DNA of 64,000 nucleotides from Bacteroidetes bacterium GWF2_38_335 (lineage in GTDB: Bacteria > Bacteroidota > Bacteroidia > Bacteroidales > GWF2-38-335): positions 103,077 through 167,076 of the forward strand of contig MEOH01000006.1 in the NCBI GenBank assembly GCA_001769535.1. Reading direction: 5' to 3'. The stretch's first letter is position 1. Every line of letters begins with the position of its first letter. Under the pieces are notes generated by a model. It was not told where the DNA came from. It was given only the letters and a program-made list of their open reading frames with translations, and did not search any database. Positions 16,890 to 25,086 of the stretch are shown here, in pieces. A program made the position numbers and the translations under genes.

Positions 16890-16940
16890 TTTTTTAAGTT
16901 AAGATTGTAAAGATAGTAAAATGTGTAGTTATGTCAAAGA

Positions 16941-17035
16941 AGTCGGGAGTTCGATGTTCGGAGTTCAGAGTTCGGTGTTCGGAGTCGGAAGTCGGAAGTC
17001 GGAAGTTGGAAGACCGAAGAGGGAAGACGGAAGTA
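16941..17035 (+). repeat. Degenerate heptamer array, left flank of composite element copy 2
   Basis: A run of 7-base units around ggagttc, ggtgttc, ggaagtc and ggaagac. The consensus differs from the TTATRRG arrays but the period is the same. The track ORF 16921..17142 is only a readthrough of this repeat. Confidence 0.75.
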
Positions 17036-17039
17036 TTGA

Positions 17040-17235
17040 TCAACTCTTTAAATCCAAAAAAGCAAACGGCCTGACCTCCTTTGCTTTAGTTCTGGAGGTT
17101 AAAAAGGCCAGCTCAATTCCGCCCCGGCTTTTAAGCCTGTAGGGCTTAAATTATGGTAGCCTCGGGCAATTGCCCCGGGGCCCGCCGGCCATGAACACAT
17201 TAGAACAAAAAACCCCATTCCGGCGAATATGAATG
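17040..17235 (+). repeat. Core of composite intergenic element, copy 2
   Basis: Shares long blocks with copy 1 at 14.14-14.43 kb: GGCCTGACCTCC...GGAGGTTAAAAAGGCCAG, CCCCGGCTTTTAAGCCTGTAGGGCTTAAATTATGGTAGCC, a GGGCAATTGCCC palindrome, CCGCCGGCCATGAACACATTAGAAC and CATTCCGGCG. It lacks the sequence between the first hairpin and the AAGCCTGTAGGG block that copy 1 contains and lacks a right-hand heptamer array. Confidence 0.8.
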
Positions 17236-17424
17236 ATGAATTTAATCAGAAGGTAAGTTTATAAAGTCCATCAAGTCAAAATTTCCTAAAAAGCATTGAA
17301 AACAGAGGATTTCGAATTTCGAAAACCAGTCGGGGCATGACTTATCACTGAACCACTCAGGAGGCAACTTAAAGTCGTACCCTGACTTTCACAGACTTTA
17401 AACTTTTTTACCGATATTTGCCAA
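17236..17424. other. Intergenic region before small membrane-protein gene
   Basis: No ORF, hairpin or clear promoter pair was found in this AT-rich remainder after the copy 2 repeat. Confidence 0.4.
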
Positions 17425-17763
17425 ATGAAATTCTTGCTTGCCATATTGAAAACAACTTTTTACATGCTGATGATATATATGTCATTGGTAGTGATATATC
17501 TGGCGGTTTTGGTTTTGGTCGATCCGGCAGGAGGTTTCTGGGGTTTTATTGTTAATGCTGTTTCTTTTCTGATGAATAATATTTTTTCATACCCATTAAA
17601 AATTGCCAATCCCGATTATCCTTTTTTCTGGGAGGTAAATAGTATTTCAACGGCTACAGTTTTGATTTTTTCGTTTGGAAATGCACTCATACAATCATTG
17701 ATAGTGGTGTATCTGACGAAACTTTTTAAAAGAAAGGAAAAGGCAGCCTTAAAACCCGAATAA
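17425..17763 (+). CDS. Small inner-membrane protein of unknown function
   Basis: A 112-residue hydrophobic protein. Three hydrophobic stretches are visible: residues 5-32 (ILKTTFYMLMIYMSLVVIYLAVLVLV), a moderately hydrophobic middle segment (GGFWGFIVNAVSFLMNNIF) and residues 75-98 (TATVLIFSFGNALIQSLIVVYLT), followed by a basic tail (KLFKRKEKAALKPE). I do not recognise a family. A lipoprotein gene starts 41 bases downstream on the same strand, suggesting a two-gene unit. Both sit between repeat element copies 2 and 3. Confidence 0.65.
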   Translation: MKFLLAILKTTFYMLMIYMSLVVIYLAVLVLVDPAGGFWGFIVNAVSFLMNNIFSYPLKIANPDYPFFWEVNSISTATVLIFSFGNALIQSLIVVYLTKLFKRKEKAALKPE

Positions 17764-17804
17764 AACATTATTGAAATAAATAGTTGCATAAAAACCTAAA
17801 AACC

Positions 17805-18092
17805 ATGAAACGAAAACTTAATTTGATTTTAGCTTTGATCTTTACTCTTTCCATTGTAATGTCATCATGCAGTATTTTTAAAAAACAACATACCTGGTCA
17901 GAGGTTGAAAGAACAGCATTTCTAGAAGCTTGTGTTGAAGGTATGAAGGAAATGCCCAATTACAATGGCGAAAAATACTGTGAATGCATGCTTGAAAAGA
18001 TTGAAAAGATAACCAAGAGTGCCATTGAAGCACAAAGCATCACCGAAACACAGATGCAGGAGATGGCTGTGGATTGTTTGAAGGGGAAATGA
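17805..18092 (+). CDS. Small lipoprotein with conserved cysteines
   Basis: A 95-residue protein from the ATG at 17805 (the track start 17784 is upstream). A signal sequence ends in a lipobox (IVMSSCSIF), so it is probably a lipid-anchored envelope protein. The mature part contains further cysteines spaced as AFLEACVEGM, KYCECMLEKIEK and MAVDCLKGK, resembling short Bacteroidota proteins with a helical, disulfide-linked core. Function is unknown. Convergent with the yqeY-like gene, ending 67 bases from it. Confidence 0.7.
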   Translation: MKRKLNLILALIFTLSIVMSSCSIFKKQHTWSEVERTAFLEACVEGMKEMPNYNGEKYCECMLEKIEKITKSAIEAQSITETQMQEMAVDCLKGK

Positions 18093-18159
18093 TTATAAAA
18101 CAGAAAGACACCACCGGTTGCCCGGAGATGCCTTTCATAACCCCTAAACTATTATGAAA

Positions 18160-18615
18160 CTACAACGACGCTAATAGCCTTTTTACAATGTCGGCAACCA
18201 TTTTGCCGTCGGCCTTTCCGGCCAGTTGTTGGTTGGCTGCGCCCATTACTTTTCCCATTTCTTTCTGGGAAGTGGCACCAACCCGGGCAATAACCTGTTT
18301 GATGATATTCTCAACTTCGGCTTCGCCCATTTGTTCGGGAAGGAATTTTGAAATAACCTTTGCCTCGAATTCCTCTTTTTCTGAAAGATCAGTCCGGTTA
18401 GCCGCTTTATACAGTTCGGCCGATTCTTTTCTTTGCTTAACCAGCTTTTTGAGCAGGGTCATTTCCTGTTCTTCGGTAAGCTGGTCTGAACCACCTTTTT
18501 CGGTTTTGGCAAGAATGATGGCTCCTTTTATTGCCCTCAGAGCCTCCATGGTTGCTTTGTCCTGAGCTTTCATTGCATCTTTCAGCTCAGCCATTATTTT
18601 TATTTCTAAACTCAT
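18160..18615 (-). CDS. GatB/YqeY-domain protein
   Basis: A 151-residue YqeY-type protein, related to the tail domain of the GatB amidotransferase subunit. The typical frame is visible: MSLEIKIMAELKDAMKAQDKATMEALRAIKGAIILAKTEKG at the start, QRKESAELYKAANRTDLSEKEEFEAKVISKFLPEQM in the middle and GKVMGAANQQLAGKADGKMVADIVKRLL at the end. Function is unproved; the fold suggests tRNA binding. In Bacteroidota this gene is frequently found immediately after ftsZ, as here, separated only by repeat element copy 3. Confidence 0.93.
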   Translation of the reverse strand: MSLEIKIMAELKDAMKAQDKATMEALRAIKGAIILAKTEKGGSDQLTEEQEMTLLKKLVKQRKESAELYKAANRTDLSEKEEFEAKVISKFLPEQMGEAEVENIIKQVIARVGATSQKEMGKVMGAANQQLAGKADGKMVADIVKRLLASL

Positions 18616-18636
18616 AATTATTTAATTTTAAAGGTT

Positions 18637-18696
18637 TCACAACCCATAACTTATAACTTATAACTTATAACCTATAACCTATAACCCATAACCCCA
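18637..18696 (-). repeat. Heptamer array, flank of composite element copy 3
   Basis: Units cttataa, cctataa and cccataa, which are the reverse complement of the TTATRRG heptamers at 14.0-14.5 kb. Confidence 0.85.
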
Positions 18697-18697
18697 A

Positions 18698-18880
18698 CAC
18701 CCTCTTTCCTTTCCGCCGGAACAGTATTCTTCGTTATTTAGATTTCATGGCCGGCGGTTTTTATCTTACCGATTCAAACACCCCGGATTTCATCCGGGAC
18801 TATTGTTATTCAACTCCTCCAGAGTTGCAATGCCCCAAACCCGAAACCAGAAACAAAAAGAACCCCCCCAAACCTCAACC
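18698..18880 (-). repeat. Core of composite intergenic element, copy 3 (diverged, inverted)
   Basis: On the minus strand it contains AACTCTGGAGGAGTT, TCCCGGATGAAATCCGGG (hairpin in the place of CCGGGCAATTGCCCGG) and CCGCCGGCCATGAA...TTCCGGCGGAAA. The final block matches copies 1 and 2 in order and pairing, while the loop sequence differs. Confidence 0.7.
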
Positions 18881-18884
18881 TCCC

Positions 18885-18950
18885 AACTCCCAACTCATAA
18901 CTCATAACTCATAACTCATAACTCATAACTCATAACTCATAACTCATAAC
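18885..18950 (-). repeat. Heptamer array next to the ftsZ stop codon
   Basis: Eight perfect tandem copies of ctcataa (18894-18949) preceded by degenerate units. The array ends 3 bases before the ftsZ stop, so it is transcribed as the very start of the ftsZ 3' untranslated region. Confidence 0.9.
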
Positions 18951-18952
18951 CC

Positions 18953-20380
18953 CTAATCCACCTTATCATGGATATAAGGATTATTCGGACTCAATCTGAT
19001 ACCATCATTCTCATCAGATTTCAAAGTATACCTCGAAATGTCAGATTCATCGGAAGAAGTTCTGTTGTCAAGATCCACATTGCGGCGCTTGTAAGCAGGT
19101 ACATTCTCAATGCGGTTAATTTCGTCTGTATCTTCTATTTCACTCAGTTTTTTGTTTTCTGTAGAACTTTTCTGAACTGTGTTCAAACGTTCTTCATTGG
19201 TTGTGCGGCTGTTTTCCTTGCCTTTTGATTCGTAGTACTGACTGAATGATTCATGTTTGACATCGCCACGTTTGGGGTCAAAATTGAATGACTGTTGGGT
19301 AATTGGTGGCGGAGTAGGTTTCCTGAACTCAACAGTATTTGGTTTTTCGCCAAACACAACCACTTCTTTTTGGTTTTTTTCGCTGCGGGCAAGCAGTTCG
19401 GGTATGCTTCCGGAACCAAATCCGGTTGCAATGATGGTGACCGAAATTTTGTCGCCGAGTGATTCATCTGTGCCGTTACCCCAGATTATATCTGCATTTG
19501 AACCGGCTGCATTTTGTACAAAGTCGGTTATTTCTCCTATTTCATCCATGGTTACCTCTTCAGTTCCCGAGGTGATGTTAAGCAGGATATTCCTTGAGCC
19601 GGTAATATCATTATTATTCAGAAGCGGTGAGGTAAGTGCTTCCTGGATGGCAATAATAGCCCTGTTTTCGCCACTGGCTGTAGCTGCTCCCATAATGGAT
19701 ACTCCTGAATTGAACATGACGGTGTGGACATCTGCAAAGTCAACATTTATGTATCCGTGCACGGTAATGATTTCGGCTATGCCTTTGGCAGCCATTGTCA
19801 AAACGTTGTCGGCTTTGGCAAATGCATCGGTCAGCTTAAGGTCACCATAAATTTCTCTTAATTTCTCATTGTTAATGACAAGCAATGAGTCCACATTTTC
19901 CTTCAGTTCTTCAATACCCAGCAATGCCTGATTAATCCTGCGGGTACCTTCGAAGCGGAAGGGAATGGTAACGATGCCAACGGTAAGGATGTTCATTTCG
20001 CGGGCCACCTGTGCAATAACCGGGGCAGCACCTGTTCCGGTTCCGCCGCCCATGCCTGCAGTAATAAACACCATTTTAGTATTGTTGGCAAGGACTCTTT
20101 TCACTTCATCGATATTTTCAATGGCTGCCTGTCTTCCCTGGTCGGGTTTGTTTCCTGCTCCACGGCCTTCGGTAAGTGATGACCCAAGCTGGATTTTAAT
20201 AGGTACGGGACTAATGACCAGTGCCTGTGCATCGGTGTTGCATACAACAAAGTTTACATCTTTTATTCCCTGTCGGAACATATGGTTCACGGCATTACTG
20301 CCACCACCTCCGACGCCAATCACCTTAATGATCGAGTTTTCGTCGGTGGGCATGTTAAAATCAATTAATTCTTCGTTCAT
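18953..20380 (-). CDS. ftsZ: Cell division GTPase FtsZ
   Basis: Tubulin-like GTPase that forms the division ring. The 475-residue protein carries the nucleotide-binding GVGGGGSNAVNHMF near residue 21, the tubulin signature GGGTGTGAAPVIA near 112, the T7-loop region VNVDFADVHTVM-like segment (GYINVDFADVHTVMFNSG), a GTPase domain to about 330, then a long variable linker (SRTTNEERLNTVQKSS) and the C-terminal peptide LSPNNPYIHDKVD, which is expected to bind FtsA. Last gene of the dcw run, 25 bases after ftsA. Confidence 0.97.
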   Translation of the reverse strand: MNEELIDFNMPTDENSIIKVIGVGGGGSNAVNHMFRQGIKDVNFVVCNTDAQALVISPVPIKIQLGSSLTEGRGAGNKPDQGRQAAIENIDEVKRVLANNTKMVFITAGMGGGTGTGAAPVIAQVAREMNILTVGIVTIPFRFEGTRRINQALLGIEELKENVDSLLVINNEKLREIYGDLKLTDAFAKADNVLTMAAKGIAEIITVHGYINVDFADVHTVMFNSGVSIMGAATASGENRAIIAIQEALTSPLLNNNDITGSRNILLNITSGTEEVTMDEIGEITDFVQNAAGSNADIIWGNGTDESLGDKISVTIIATGFGSGSIPELLARSEKNQKEVVVFGEKPNTVEFRKPTPPPITQQSFNFDPKRGDVKHESFSQYYESKGKENSRTTNEERLNTVQKSSTENKKLSEIEDTDEINRIENVPAYKRRNVDLDNRTSSDESDISRYTLKSDENDGIRLSPNNPYIHDKVD

Positions 20381-20405
20381 GATATTTAGTTTTTGGGGTT
20401 ATTTT

Positions 20406-21755
20406 TTACATTTTAGCATCATCTTCGGGCTCGTCAAATACGTGGCCCAGACTAGATTTTATTTGATTAAAAAGACCAAAACCTGTTTTTTTCTTTTCAC
20501 GGGGTTCTTTTTCCACAGGTTTTTCCTTAACGATTTCTTCTTTTACCTCGGCTTCTTTCTTTTCACCTACCGAAACATAGTCAGGGGTTTCTTCCTGTTC
20601 AATATATTCATGACCTTTAAGCAGCAGTCCAACCACAGTTGAATACATAGGCTGGTTAATTTCTGCAATAGAGTCGCTTGAAAGATATTCGTTGGGGTAT
20701 CCCAGTCTCACGTCCATGCCTGTTTTATATGCAACAAGCTGGGGAAGATGTTTCAACATAGAGCCACCACCTGTTAAAACAATTCCTCCACCCAATTTGC
20801 TGGCAATACCTGATGATTCGATTTCGAAATAAATGGCATCGATGATTTCTTCCATTCTTGCCTGGATGATATTGGACAGATTTTTAAAGGAAATTTCCTT
20901 GGGATCACGGCCTTTTAATCCGGGTATTGTAACAAACTTATTGTCCAGTTCAAATTCGGCCAGAGCAGAGCCATACTGAACTTTAAGTGATTCGGCCATT
21001 CTTTCGAGGATACCGCATCCTTCTTTGATGTCATTGGTTACGACGTTTCCTCCAAACGGAATAACTGCCGAATGGTAGATATTGCCTTCGTAGAAAACAG
21101 CAACATCGGTTGTGCCACCGCCGATATCCACCAATGCCACACCCAGTTCTTTTTCTTCATCGCTGAGAACAGCATCTGCCGAAGCGAGGGGCTCAAGAAT
21201 GAGGTCATACACCCTCAATCCTACACGGTCAACACATTTTTTGATGTTATTGGCCGAAGCAACATGTCCGATTACAATATGGAAATTGGCTTCGAGCCGT
21301 TTTCCGGAAATGCCCACGGGATTTTTAATGCCGGTTTCATTATCCACAATAAAATTCTGAGGAATCACATGCAGAATTTCCTCACCCATTTCGATGGGAA
21401 TGTTATGCATATCCTTAATCAAATGCTTAACATCCGATTTCGTGATTTCCTTATCAATCCCACCGGTATTGATATAGCCGCGATTCTGGATGCTTTTGAT
21501 ATGCTGTCCTGCTATACCTACGAAAACATCTTTCATTTTGATTCCGGCCATTCCTTCGGCTTGCTCAACAGCCGATTTAATGGAATTTACGGTATCTTCA
21601 ATGTTGATGACGGTTCCGCGTTTTACGCCATTTGATGGGGTTTTGCCCATTCCCAGGATCTCGATCCTTCCTGCTTCGTTTTTCTTCCCGACAAGGGCAA
21701 CAATCTTGGTTGTTCCAATGTCGATTGCTGATACTAATTGTGTCTTGTGGCTCAT
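20406..21755 (-). CDS. ftsA: Cell division protein FtsA
   Basis: Actin-fold membrane tether of the Z ring. From the ATG at 21755 it is 449 residues (the track start is upstream); this ATG overlaps the ftsQ stop by four bases. Phosphate motif 1 reads SAIDIGTTKIVALVG; the SHS2-region, VDIGGGTTDVAVF (phosphate 2) near residue 205, and LTGGGSMLKHLPQL (adenosine motif) near 330 are all visible. The C-terminal linker is Lys/Glu rich and ends FGLFNQIKSSLGHVFDEPEDDAKM, containing an amphipathic helix expected to insert into the membrane. Confidence 0.96.
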   Translation of the reverse strand: MSHKTQLVSAIDIGTTKIVALVGKKNEAGRIEILGMGKTPSNGVKRGTVINIEDTVNSIKSAVEQAEGMAGIKMKDVFVGIAGQHIKSIQNRGYINTGGIDKEITKSDVKHLIKDMHNIPIEMGEEILHVIPQNFIVDNETGIKNPVGISGKRLEANFHIVIGHVASANNIKKCVDRVGLRVYDLILEPLASADAVLSDEEKELGVALVDIGGGTTDVAVFYEGNIYHSAVIPFGGNVVTNDIKEGCGILERMAESLKVQYGSALAEFELDNKFVTIPGLKGRDPKEISFKNLSNIIQARMEEIIDAIYFEIESSGIASKLGGGIVLTGGGSMLKHLPQLVAYKTGMDVRLGYPNEYLSSDSIAEINQPMYSTVVGLLLKGHEYIEQEETPDYVSVGEKKEAEVKEEIVKEKPVEKEPREKKKTGFGLFNQIKSSLGHVFDEPEDDAKM

Positions 21756-22558
21756 AATAGTGGTTTTTTTGTACAAACTACCTGGTTCTTATATTTTAAA
21801 TTAATCGTTGTATACTTGTTCCATCCGGATTGTTTAAGTCCTAATTTATAAACGACCTTCAGTTTTCTGAATTTTTCATACATATCCTCGGCAGTTCCGA
21901 AGATGACGGTGTGGTTGCCAACGCGCGGAATGAGTTCGAGGTCATTGTTGATGTTCACATAAATCTGTTCAATCATTGATTTCCAAAACTCATTGTTGTA
22001 AACATGGAGGGCAATATTGTAAATATCCTTGATCACATAACGGCGGCCAATGACGTCTTTGTCGCTTAAGGAGGTTATGTTTGTGGAATACAAAAGGTCC
22101 TGAGACTCATTGATATTACCGTTTGCAATTAAAACATGAGCTGTGTATTTTGGTGAAAGCGGCATGATTTCACCCTGTTCATCAATGTAATAGCTTTCAT
22201 TTTTTCGGTTTATTACTCTAACGATGGGGTTTCTTTGCTCAACTTCAATAATAACACTGCCGTCAATGCGTGTGTATACCTGCGAATTTTTTATTGACGG
22301 GTCGTTGTTAAGGATTTTTTCCAGTTCATTAACGTTTATTTTATTGATATTCACTCCTTCAAGGGCAATTCCTTTGCTCAGGAACATTGAAATGACATCT
22401 TCCTTTTCTACGAAATAATTATCCGTATTATCTGTAATGATCACCTCAATATTGCTGCATACCACCTGTTCTCTCTTAATGGCAGAAAATCCAAGTGTTA
22501 TCAGCGAATAAGCTGTAATTACAATCCAGAATAATATGTATTTATATTTCTTAATCAT
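21752..22558 (-). CDS. ftsQ: Cell division protein FtsQ/DivIB
   Basis: Single-pass divisome protein that connects early and late division proteins with FtsB/FtsL. The 268-residue sequence has one N-terminal helix (YILFWIVITAYSLITLGFSAIK), a POTRA-like domain (VEVIITDNTDNYFVEKEDVISMF, then the LEKILNNDPSIKNSQVYTRIDGSVIIEVEQRNPIVRVINR stretch), then the beta domain with YYIDEQGEIMPLS. Overlaps murC by 4 bases upstream and ftsA by 4 bases downstream. Confidence 0.93.
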   Translation of the reverse strand: MIKKYKYILFWIVITAYSLITLGFSAIKREQVVCSNIEVIITDNTDNYFVEKEDVISMFLSKGIALEGVNINKINVNELEKILNNDPSIKNSQVYTRIDGSVIIEVEQRNPIVRVINRKNESYYIDEQGEIMPLSPKYTAHVLIANGNINESQDLLYSTNITSLSDKDVIGRRYVIKDIYNIALHVYNNEFWKSMIEQIYVNINNDLELIPRVGNHTVIFGTAEDMYEKFRKLKVVYKLGLKQSGWNKYTTINLKYKNQVVCTKKPLL

Positions 22559-23934
22559 TTGTTACTAAACAATTCCTTTATGGGTTCTACAAAGTTGTCA
22601 ATATCGCCTGCTCCCATGGTGAGGAGTATTTCCGGTGATTTTGTTTTCAGAATTTCCATGAGTTGGTTTTTTGAACATTGTTCCCGGTTTTTTATGGTGA
22701 TATCTCTGAAAATTATACCGGATGTCAATCCCTCGATAGGTTCTTCGCGTGCAGGGTAAATGTCAAGTAAAATCAGTTCGTCCAGCAAGTTCAGTGAAAC
22801 AGCAAATTCAGCTGCAAAATCTCTGGTCCTGCTGTACAGATGCGGTTGGAATATTCCTGTTATTTTTTTATTTGGGAACAGTTCACGCACCGAGTTGATG
22901 CATGCCTTGATTTCTTCGGGATGGTGTGCATAGTCATCCAGATAAATCATTTTTTCGTTTCGGATATGAAAATCAAAGCGTCTCTGTACCCCGGCAAAAG
23001 TGTCAAGGCCATGTTTTATTTCGCTTTCAAGCAATCCGGTCATCATGCATACTGCAATTGCAGCAATGGAATTTTCAAGATTGAACCGGCCTGGCAATCC
23101 CAGTCTGATTCCCCTGATTATATTTGTTGGGGTTGCTACATCATATTCATAATACCCGTTTACGATTTTCACATTCAGGGCATGGAAATCTGCTGTAATA
23201 TCCTTGTCTGAATAGGTAAACCTGTTTTTGGCAACTTCTTCATTGGGCATCAGGCCCTTTTTGATGATGAGTTTTCCTTCGGGTTTGAGTCTTTGGATAA
23301 ACTTCATGAAGGATTCCTGAATGTCATTTTTATCCTTGTAAATATCGAGATGATCTTCGTCTATAGCTGTAATTACTGCTATTTCGGGTGAAAGGGTAAG
23401 AAATGATCTGTCAAATTCATCTGCTTCAATCACAACGTAATCGCTGTGGTTTGAATACAGCATATTGGTGTTATAATTTTTGGAAATCGCACCCATAAAT
23501 GCACTGCAATCAACCGAAGAGGATTTTAGCAGATGGGTCACCATACTTGTGATGGTCGATTTGCCATGGGTTCCCGAAATTGCAATGCCTTTTCTCGAAT
23601 GGGTAATCATTCCCAATACCTGTGATCTTTTGTATATCGTGTAATTATTTTTCTGAAAATAAACCAGTTGAGGATGGTCGGAGGGAACAGCCGGAGTATA
23701 AACAATAAGCACATGGTCTCTGTTTTCGTTCATTATTTTTAAAGGAACAGCATCCAGACTGTCTTCGTACACCACGTCGATGCCCTCGCTTTCAATGGAT
23801 CTAGTTAGACTGGTAATTGTGCGGTCATAACCGGCCACCCAATATCCGGTAAGTTTGAAATATCTGGCCAGGGCACTCATTCCTATGCCGCCGATCCCGA
23901 TAAAATAAACTCTTTTAATCTGTTCCAAACTCAT
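22555..23934 (-). CDS. murC: UDP-N-acetylmuramate-L-alanine ligase
   Basis: Adds L-alanine to UDP-MurNAc, the first amino acid of the peptidoglycan stem. The 459-residue enzyme begins with the Rossmann motif RVYFIGIGGIGMSALARYF, then the ATP P-loop ISGTHGKSTITSMVTHLL near residue 115, the metal-site EADEFDRSFLTLSPEIAVITAIDEDHLDIY near 170 and YLDDYAHHPEEIKACI near 330. All Mur ligase landmarks are in place. Three bases separate it from murG and its end overlaps ftsQ. Confidence 0.97.
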   Translation of the reverse strand: MSLEQIKRVYFIGIGGIGMSALARYFKLTGYWVAGYDRTITSLTRSIESEGIDVVYEDSLDAVPLKIMNENRDHVLIVYTPAVPSDHPQLVYFQKNNYTIYKRSQVLGMITHSRKGIAISGTHGKSTITSMVTHLLKSSSVDCSAFMGAISKNYNTNMLYSNHSDYVVIEADEFDRSFLTLSPEIAVITAIDEDHLDIYKDKNDIQESFMKFIQRLKPEGKLIIKKGLMPNEEVAKNRFTYSDKDITADFHALNVKIVNGYYEYDVATPTNIIRGIRLGLPGRFNLENSIAAIAVCMMTGLLESEIKHGLDTFAGVQRRFDFHIRNEKMIYLDDYAHHPEEIKACINSVRELFPNKKITGIFQPHLYSRTRDFAAEFAVSLNLLDELILLDIYPAREEPIEGLTSGIIFRDITIKNREQCSKNQLMEILKTKSPEILLTMGAGDIDNFVEPIKELFSNK

Positions 23935-23937
23935 TTC

Positions 23938-25086
23938 TTAATCTCTTTTGTTATTGACCAGTTTTATTATTTCGTTTGCAATTAGATTGGCTGAATTTTT
24001 AACAGCCATTTTAGCTACGTTTTCTTTGTAAACATTCATTCTAAACTCATCATTAAGCAAATCAATGGCAGCTCTGACAAGGTCGGTATGAGCATTTTTA
24101 TCTTCAACCATCATGGCTGCATTTATTTTTATTAAAGCCATGGCATTTTTAGTCTGGTGGTCTTCGGCCACATTTGGTGAAGGAACCAAAATAGACGGTT
24201 TTCGCACCAGGGTAAGCTCAGAAACGGTGCTGGCACCTGCTCTAGAAATCACAATGTCGCTCACTGCATAGGCAAAATCCATTCTTGAAACAAAATCAAG
24301 AACATGGATGAGCCTTGTATTGCGCTTTATCACTTCGCTTTTTGCGGTCTCAAAATAGGTCTTTCCTGTTTGCCAGATTACCTGTATGTTGTTCTTTATT
24401 AACAGATCAAGGTTTTTTGTAATGCTTTCGTTGATTGTTCTGGCACCCAGACTGCCGCCCACAACCAGAATAATTTTATGATTTGCCTGTAGGCCGAAGT
24501 ACATAAGGCCTTGTTCCTTTTTATTGTCAAGGCTCACGATATCCTGGCGTACCGGATTGCCGGTGACAATGATTTTTTCTTTCGGGAAAAATCTGTCCAT
24601 CTCATCGTAGGCCACACATATTTTTAATGCGTTTTTAGCAAGCAGCTTGTTGGTCATGCCCGCATAGGAGTTTTGCTCCTGAATAAGAGTTGGAATATTT
24701 TTTTTAGCCGCCACGCGCAGGGTTGGCCCCGATGCATATCCGCCAAAACCGGCTACCACATCTGGTTTGAATTCCCTGACAATTCTTTTTGCTTTCCTGA
24801 TTGAGGAAATCAGTTTGAAAACAAAGGTCACATTTTTAAAAGTGAACCTACGCTGGAATCCCGCTACCGGCAAGCCGATAATTTCATATCCTGCGGCAGG
24901 AACCTTTTCCATTTCCATTCGTCCGAGCGCCCCGACAAAAAGAATCTGAACATCAGGCACCAGTCGTTTCAGTTCGTTGGCAACTGAAATGGCAGGAAAA
25001 ATATGTCCGCCGGTTCCTCCGGCACTAATTATTACCTTCAGCGGTTTCTTTTCCGGGCTCTCCGGAAGGTTCTGTTGCTGTGTCAT
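23938..25086 (-). CDS. murG: UDP-GlcNAc:lipid I GlcNAc transferase MurG
   Basis: Membrane-associated GT28 glycosyltransferase that makes lipid II. The 382-residue protein has the glycine-rich acceptor loop VIISAGGTGGHIFPAISVANEL near residue 20, GFGGYASGPTLRVAAKKNIPTLIQEQNSYAGMTNKLLA in the N-domain, and the donor site VVGGSLGARTINES and SRAGASTVSELTLVRKPSILVPSPNVAEDHQTKNA in the C-domain. Its 18-residue N-terminal extension overlaps the ftsW 3' end by 62 bases, unusually long for this run of genes; no later start codon fits before the catalytic loop. Confidence 0.96.
   Translation of the reverse strand: MTQQQNLPESPEKKPLKVIISAGGTGGHIFPAISVANELKRLVPDVQILFVGALGRMEMEKVPAAGYEIIGLPVAGFQRRFTFKNVTFVFKLISSIRKAKRIVREFKPDVVAGFGGYASGPTLRVAAKKNIPTLIQEQNSYAGMTNKLLAKNALKICVAYDEMDRFFPKEKIIVTGNPVRQDIVSLDNKKEQGLMYFGLQANHKIILVVGGSLGARTINESITKNLDLLIKNNIQVIWQTGKTYFETAKSEVIKRNTRLIHVLDFVSRMDFAYAVSDIVISRAGASTVSELTLVRKPSILVPSPNVAEDHQTKNAMALIKINAAMMVEDKNAHTDLVRAAIDLLNDEFRMNVYKENVAKMAVKNSANLIANEIIKLVNNKRD

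Noticed and set aside
16921-17142. 73-aa ORF as a gene
   Set aside because: Encoded by degenerate heptamer repeat and element core; protein is low-complexity.
14055-18950. Heptamer arrays as CRISPR
   Set aside because: Units are 7 bases with no unique spacers and no cas genes.
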